From: JAAXPZ01 sp965215705
GTDB lineage: Bacteria; Campylobacterota; Campylobacteria; Campylobacterales; Sulfurovaceae
Assembly: GCA_965215705.1 (NCBI GenBank)
Contig: CBDCEE010000003.1
Coordinates: 1-64,000, forward strand
Length of the DNA stretch: 64,000 nt
Direction of reading: 5' to 3'
In this document: one piece after another, positions 60,048-64,000 of the stretch
Numbering within the stretch: the stretch's first letter is position 1
Layout of the letters: each line of letters opens with the position of its first letter
Translations under genes and position numbers: made by a program
Notes under the pieces: model-generated
The model's database searches: none
What the model saw: the letters and a program-made list of their open reading frames with translations, nothing else
What the model was told of the DNA's origin: nothing

Positions 60048-61409
60048 TCAGCTATGTGGTAAAAAGAGAGAAAACTTAGCACCTCTCTTACTGTTTTCAG
60101 CTTTGAGGACACCCTGCATATTATGCTCAATGATGATTTTGGCGATATACAGGCCCAGCCCAGAACCACCCTGTGTTGATTTGGTGGTATAGTAGGGTTC
60201 GAATATTTTATTGAGGAGATCCTCAGGAATGCCTCCTGCATTGTCTTCAATGCTTAGGATACTATACTGAGGGGTACTCTCAAGTGTGATCCATATCTTT
60301 TGTTGTACAGCAGAAGCCTGAGACAATGCCTCGATAGCATTGGCAAGTAGGCTGATCAATACCTGAAAGAGTTCACTTTTGTGCCCCAGAAGCTGTCTTC
60401 CATTGTGATCCTCGATGCTAACCTCTATCATTTCGAGACGGTTTTTCATGATGAGCAGGACATCGTCCACCAGTTTTCTGATATCGAAGTCGGCAATCTC
60501 TTTATCCTGTTTGAAAAGATGTCTGAAATCCTCAATGGTCTGTGACATATACTGGGTCAGCTCACCCAGTTCATCGATTTTGTCTGGTATGTAGGATGCA
60601 AAATGGGTATCTGTCTCTATCGATCGGTCTATATTCATGAGAATGGCATTGATATGCATGAGAGGCTGTCTCCACTGATGGGCAATAGAATCAATCATCT
60701 CTCCCATACTTGCCATACGGCATTGTCTAAGCAACATTTGTTCCTGTAACAATCTTTTTTCCAGCTCTTCCTCGACGCGTTGTTCCAGTTTCTCATTGAG
60801 ATGGATTAAATCTTTGGTTTTGACCGCCACACTGTGCTGCAGGCTCCTGTTATAGAGGATAAGACGGCTTTTTTCCGCCTCTTTGACTTTTTCATAGGTG
60901 TACATAACAAATGTAGTGATCAAAAATGCTGCGATCAATGTAACATATTCTGCAACAGTATAACTGTAATCAGTCAGGATAAGATAGGAAATAAAGAGTA
61001 GTACGGTGATAAACATGATGACACCGGCTCTTCTGTTGAGAAAGAAAAATATCAAAATAGGAGAAGAGATCACCCATAGAATGTTGAGATGGTTTTGCGG
61101 GACAAAAAAGAAAATGATAGCAGTATAGGTAAAGAAAAGAATCATAAACCCTATAGAGTAGAAGTAATAGAAAGATTTATCATGTTTTAGTCTGAAGAAT
61201 CCTGCTATGAGATAAAGACCAAGAATAAGTTGGCTGATACCCACAATCAGATTGCCTTCTCGAATTCTGAAAAAAGAGAATATCAGTACACCCAGTCCAA
61301 AGAAAAAAGAGATGATCAATATGGCGAAAATCTGATATTTCAGTATCCACTCACTTTCATCAAAAGTTTCAGATGATGAACAAAATTGCATAGCTCTTCT
61401 TAAAAGCAT
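60048..61409 (-). CDS. Membrane sensor histidine kinase 2
   Basis: A 453-residue kinase, clearly paralogous to kinase 1. Multiple N-terminal membrane helices (about 28-160), a coiled coil (KTKDLIHLNEKLEQRVEEELE), the phospho-acceptor box DSIAHQWRQPLMHINAILMN and a complete ATP-binding domain (LLANAIEALSQ; DNAGGIPEDLLNKIFEPYYTTK; GGSGLGLYIAK). In contrast to kinase 1, all catalytic boxes look intact. ATG 61409 is chosen because AAGGG lies 7 bases upstream. It is upstream of kinase 1 in the same direction. Confidence 0.92.
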   Translation of the reverse strand: MLLRRAMQFCSSSETFDESEWILKYQIFAILIISFFFGLGVLIFSFFRIREGNLIVGISQLILGLYLIAGFFRLKHDKSFYYFYSIGFMILFFTYTAIIFFFVPQNHLNILWVISSPILIFFFLNRRAGVIMFITVLLFISYLILTDYSYTVAEYVTLIAAFLITTFVMYTYEKVKEAEKSRLILYNRSLQHSVAVKTKDLIHLNEKLEQRVEEELEKRLLQEQMLLRQCRMASMGEMIDSIAHQWRQPLMHINAILMNIDRSIETDTHFASYIPDKIDELGELTQYMSQTIEDFRHLFKQDKEIADFDIRKLVDDVLLIMKNRLEMIEVSIEDHNGRQLLGHKSELFQVLISLLANAIEALSQASAVQQKIWITLESTPQYSILSIEDNAGGIPEDLLNKIFEPYYTTKSTQGGSGLGLYIAKIIIEHNMQGVLKAENSKRGAKFSLFLPHS

Positions 61410-61480
61410 CAATATCCCTTATGAGAAATAGTTATAATAAATAATTCTTTTTTGTAATATATCAGAATAGTTTGGAATAA

Positions 61481-63970
61481 GTGCTAAAAAGTATACTTCT
61501 TTCCCATACTTTAGTTTCTCGAAAACGCTTTTGCAGTATACTTCTTTTATCAAATCTGGAATTAAATTTTGTACAAAGAGTAATAGTGAATATTATCAAT
61601 GATTTTTTTTATTTGGCATGGGAGAGTGAACCGGTCTGCTCTGTGCTTCCGATCCGTGAGGATGATACCTACCAGCAGCTATTGGAGATGGATAGAGCAG
61701 GCTTGTGTGATGCCCTGGCAATCATTCTCTCTTTGTCCAAGAAGAACAGTGAAAAGTTTCTGGCACTCTCAGAGGTGCATATAGCATTGAATCTATTTGT
61801 AGAAGAGCCTTATGCGGTATGGATACGCTCAGCGATCTATGTGGTACAGTGTCGCTCACTTGCCTTTTTGATCCACAAAGGAGACAAAGCACTGAATAAG
61901 GCGGTTGGTCAGCGTCTGGATAGACTACGCAAGGAAGGGATAGTCGGCTATGATACTGCCAGAAAGCTTATCTCACTGCTGACCCTGATCGAAGAGAAGA
62001 GTACAGAGGAGGACACAGTCTCTAAAGCAATGACTGTTGATACCGCCCAGGAAGGAGACGCGTATTATCCCAAGGAGGTGGCAGCCCTGGAGCGTCATGT
62101 CTCTCTGGTTGCTGAGCAGCTGGAAGTACCCGAATTGTGTAACAGGATAGAGAGGATTCCCCAGAAGCTCCGAGAGCAGAAGTTCTCTATCGGTGTGACA
62201 GGTGTGATGAATGCAGGCAAGTCCACGATGCTCAATGCTCTACTGGGTGCAGAGATACTGGGTACTTCTGTAGTGCCAGAAACAGCAAATCTCACGGTCA
62301 TCAAATATGCCAAAACACCCAGGGCAGTGGTGCACTTCTGGTCTAGTGCAGAGTGGGAGCGTATCGAGGAGAGTGCGCTGACACTAGAGAGTATAGAGGC
62401 TTTTGTAGCAGATACGCAGAGGCACTTTGGCTCAGAGCTCTCTATCTATATCACAGCACAGGGCAGGAGTGAGACAGTCAGGATCGAGCAGCTTCCCCAC
62501 TATACCTCTGCAGAGCATTCAGCCCATAAGTGCAATCTGGTCAAGAGTGTGGAGCTTTATCATGATCTGGAGTTTGTCAAGGGGGGTGTGGAGATCGTAG
62601 ATACCCCAGGCTTGGATGACCCTGTGATCCAGAGAGAGGAGATCACCAAAGGCTATCTACTGGATTGTGACCTTATGTGTCACCTGATGAATGTCGGACA
62701 ATCTGCTACGAGTAAGGATGTCGAATTCATCATAGACTCTCTGCTGTATCGTAATGTGGCACAGCTACTCATAGTCATCACCCGTATCGATACAGTCAGC
62801 AGTGAGGAGCTCTCCGAGGTGATCACCTATACCAAGCAGAGTATCAGGGCACGACTGGAGGCGTTGGATAGAGGGGCTAGCTTTGAGGCATTGATAGGCA
62901 GGATCGTGTTTATCCCTATCGCAGGCAAGATGGCACTGCTGCATCGCACAGGAGAGGCACAGGAGGCAGTAGAGGCTGGCTATGATCTGGAAAGCAGCGG
63001 TATTTTGGAGATCGAGGCCTATCTACGAGAGGTACTCTTCGGTGCTGACTCTCCCAAAGCCAAGCTACTCATTACCTCTTCCAACAAAGAGCTTTTGAGT
63101 ATCATCCATACACAGGTGCAAAGCTATGAAAACGAGCAGAGTCTGCTGGGCAAAAGTGCAGAAGAGATCACACAAGCCTCGGTAGAGTACCAGGAGCAGA
63201 TCCGTCAGACCAAAGCAGTGATGCAGGCACTGGGCGTGCGTATAGAGGAGAGCAAAGCAGAGCTGGAGAGTTATTTTGTGATACTGGACAAGCTCGCCCA
63301 ATCCAAGCTACAGAGCCTCCAGTCACTCCTCAAACGGCGTATCATGGATGATGTAAGCTACACGCTGAGAAAAGAGAAGAGAAAGCCAGTCCCCCAGAGG
63401 ATCGCAACGATGATCGAGACTGGGATGCAGGATGGTTTTATCGATCTGCTCAGAGAGTATCGTTATGCATTCCAGAAACGGGTGGAAGAGATGCTGGAGC
63501 GTATCAGCAGAGAGTTTGAAAGCTTTACTTCGGAGCAGGAGAGAGAGATGCCCGATGCCAAAGGGTTCTTTGAGCAGCACTTTGCAGGGCTGAATCTCTC
63601 CCAGTCCAATGTGCTCCTCACTGCACAGGTCAACCAAGCCATCGCAAAATATAGCAAAAAACAGCTGGAGCAACTCGACATGGTAGTAGAGCAGTGCTTT
63701 GGTCAGGCGATGGAGCGGCTCTCCTCGACATTTGATGCACGAGCGACAGTGGTACAGCAGACACTACTGGATGATTTTTATACCCGTGTCAGCATACCTT
63801 TGGAGCGCGTCAATACTGAGATACAGAGCCGTGAAGCTGTACTGCTGGAAGCCAAACGCAGAGCAGAGGATAGCTCCTATGATACCCAGAAGCGATCGGC
63901 AGTGCTAGCAGAGAAGCTACAGGTACTTCGGGATGTACAGTCCCTTATGTTAGAGGGAGGTTCGCTATGA
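61481..63970 (+). CDS. Dynamin-like GTPase
   Basis: An 829-residue large GTPase of the bacterial dynamin family. G1 is GVMNAGKSTMLNALLG (about 240), a G2 Thr lies in VPETANLTVIKYA, G3 is DTPGLDDP (about 374) and G4 is TRIDTV (about 433). A long helical stalk region with coiled coils follows (about 540-829). Such proteins remodel or fuse membranes or affect chromosome segregation, usually as pairs. The start is uncertain: GTG 61481 is the most upstream candidate and GTG 61588 is an alternative. Its TGA overlaps the next ATG (ATGA), so the next gene is translationally coupled. Confidence 0.85.
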   Translation: MLKSILLSHTLVSRKRFCSILLLSNLELNFVQRVIVNIINDFFYLAWESEPVCSVLPIREDDTYQQLLEMDRAGLCDALAIILSLSKKNSEKFLALSEVHIALNLFVEEPYAVWIRSAIYVVQCRSLAFLIHKGDKALNKAVGQRLDRLRKEGIVGYDTARKLISLLTLIEEKSTEEDTVSKAMTVDTAQEGDAYYPKEVAALERHVSLVAEQLEVPELCNRIERIPQKLREQKFSIGVTGVMNAGKSTMLNALLGAEILGTSVVPETANLTVIKYAKTPRAVVHFWSSAEWERIEESALTLESIEAFVADTQRHFGSELSIYITAQGRSETVRIEQLPHYTSAEHSAHKCNLVKSVELYHDLEFVKGGVEIVDTPGLDDPVIQREEITKGYLLDCDLMCHLMNVGQSATSKDVEFIIDSLLYRNVAQLLIVITRIDTVSSEELSEVITYTKQSIRARLEALDRGASFEALIGRIVFIPIAGKMALLHRTGEAQEAVEAGYDLESSGILEIEAYLREVLFGADSPKAKLLITSSNKELLSIIHTQVQSYENEQSLLGKSAEEITQASVEYQEQIRQTKAVMQALGVRIEESKAELESYFVILDKLAQSKLQSLQSLLKRRIMDDVSYTLRKEKRKPVPQRIATMIETGMQDGFIDLLREYRYAFQKRVEEMLERISREFESFTSEQEREMPDAKGFFEQHFAGLNLSQSNVLLTAQVNQAIAKYSKKQLEQLDMVVEQCFGQAMERLSSTFDARATVVQQTLLDDFYTRVSIPLERVNTEIQSREAVLLEAKRRAEDSSYDTQKRSAVLAEKLQVLRDVQSLMLEGGSL

Positions 63971-64000
63971 GTATGCTAGAGCAGTTTATCCAAGCCTACC
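63967..64000 (+). CDS. Start of the gene downstream of the dynamin-like gene (3' partial)
   Basis: ATG 63967 overlaps the stop of the dynamin-like gene and opens a frame that reads MSMLEQFIQAY before the window ends. In Campylobacter, dynamin-like proteins occur as adjacent pairs (Cj0411-Cj0412), so this is probably the second dynamin, but the visible part is too short to say. Confidence 0.5.
   Translation, partial: MSMLEQFIQAY

Overview
The window looks like a chromosomal segment of a Campylobacterota (Epsilonproteobacteria) bacterium, most likely Sulfurovum-like. Clues are a PpiD/SurA-type chaperone next to ftsA-ftsZ, rsmH-ftsL, a paired dynamin-like GTPase locus, a free-standing atpE, TATAAT-type -10 boxes with weak -35 boxes, and lipoproteins starting with a lipobox plus poly-Gly. 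The genus is an inference; no rRNA is present to settle it.

Region 1 (1-16.0 kb) is an AT-rich accessory island cut by the left edge. It opens with a three-gene recombinase module: a tyrosine recombinase, a small HTH/coiled-coil protein and a 984-residue tyrosine recombinase, arranged like Tn554 TnpABC and the gamma-mobile-trio elements. Cargo follows: an S24-type repressor, an ATPase with an operator-like repeat cluster at its promoter, an LprI-like pseudogene with one internal stop, and a restriction-modification locus (cytosine-5 methyltransferase plus NgoFVII/PLD-like endonuclease) whose divergent promoter sits inside a perfect 17-bp inverted repeat. Next come three nuclease-flavoured genes (Excalibur, PD-(D/E)XK-like secreted protein, NERD), several small unknown genes and a CoiA-like gene. 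About 640 bp of noncoding DNA with clustered TAGTTAAG repeats lies near the right end.

Region 2 (16.1-49.6 kb) is mostly housekeeping: atpE, tRNA-Leu(GAG), HU, dnaJ, recR, a DHH phosphoesterase, an Rrf2 regulator, rpsO, grpE, dnaK, ilvA, ilvB-ilvH-lpxD-metH, tRNA-Leu(TAA), an AEC transporter, an OmpA-like protein, rsmH-ftsL-RND permease, a class II aldolase, a Sel1 protein, the PpiD-like chaperone, ftsA-ftsZ and mutY. grpE and dnaK each have a promoter carrying an HspR (HAIR)-like repeat.

Region 3 (49.8-61.4 kb) looks like a signalling and surface-lipoprotein locus. Three large lipoprotein genes each form a separate unit with its own promoter and 3' hairpin. They sit beside two paralogous membrane histidine kinases and one OmpR-family response regulator. 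The same 30-bp, 10-bp-periodic element lies upstream of all three lipoprotein genes and of the kinase-regulator pair, which suggests a self-contained regulon. The window ends with a dynamin-like GTPase and the first codons of an overlapping downstream gene.
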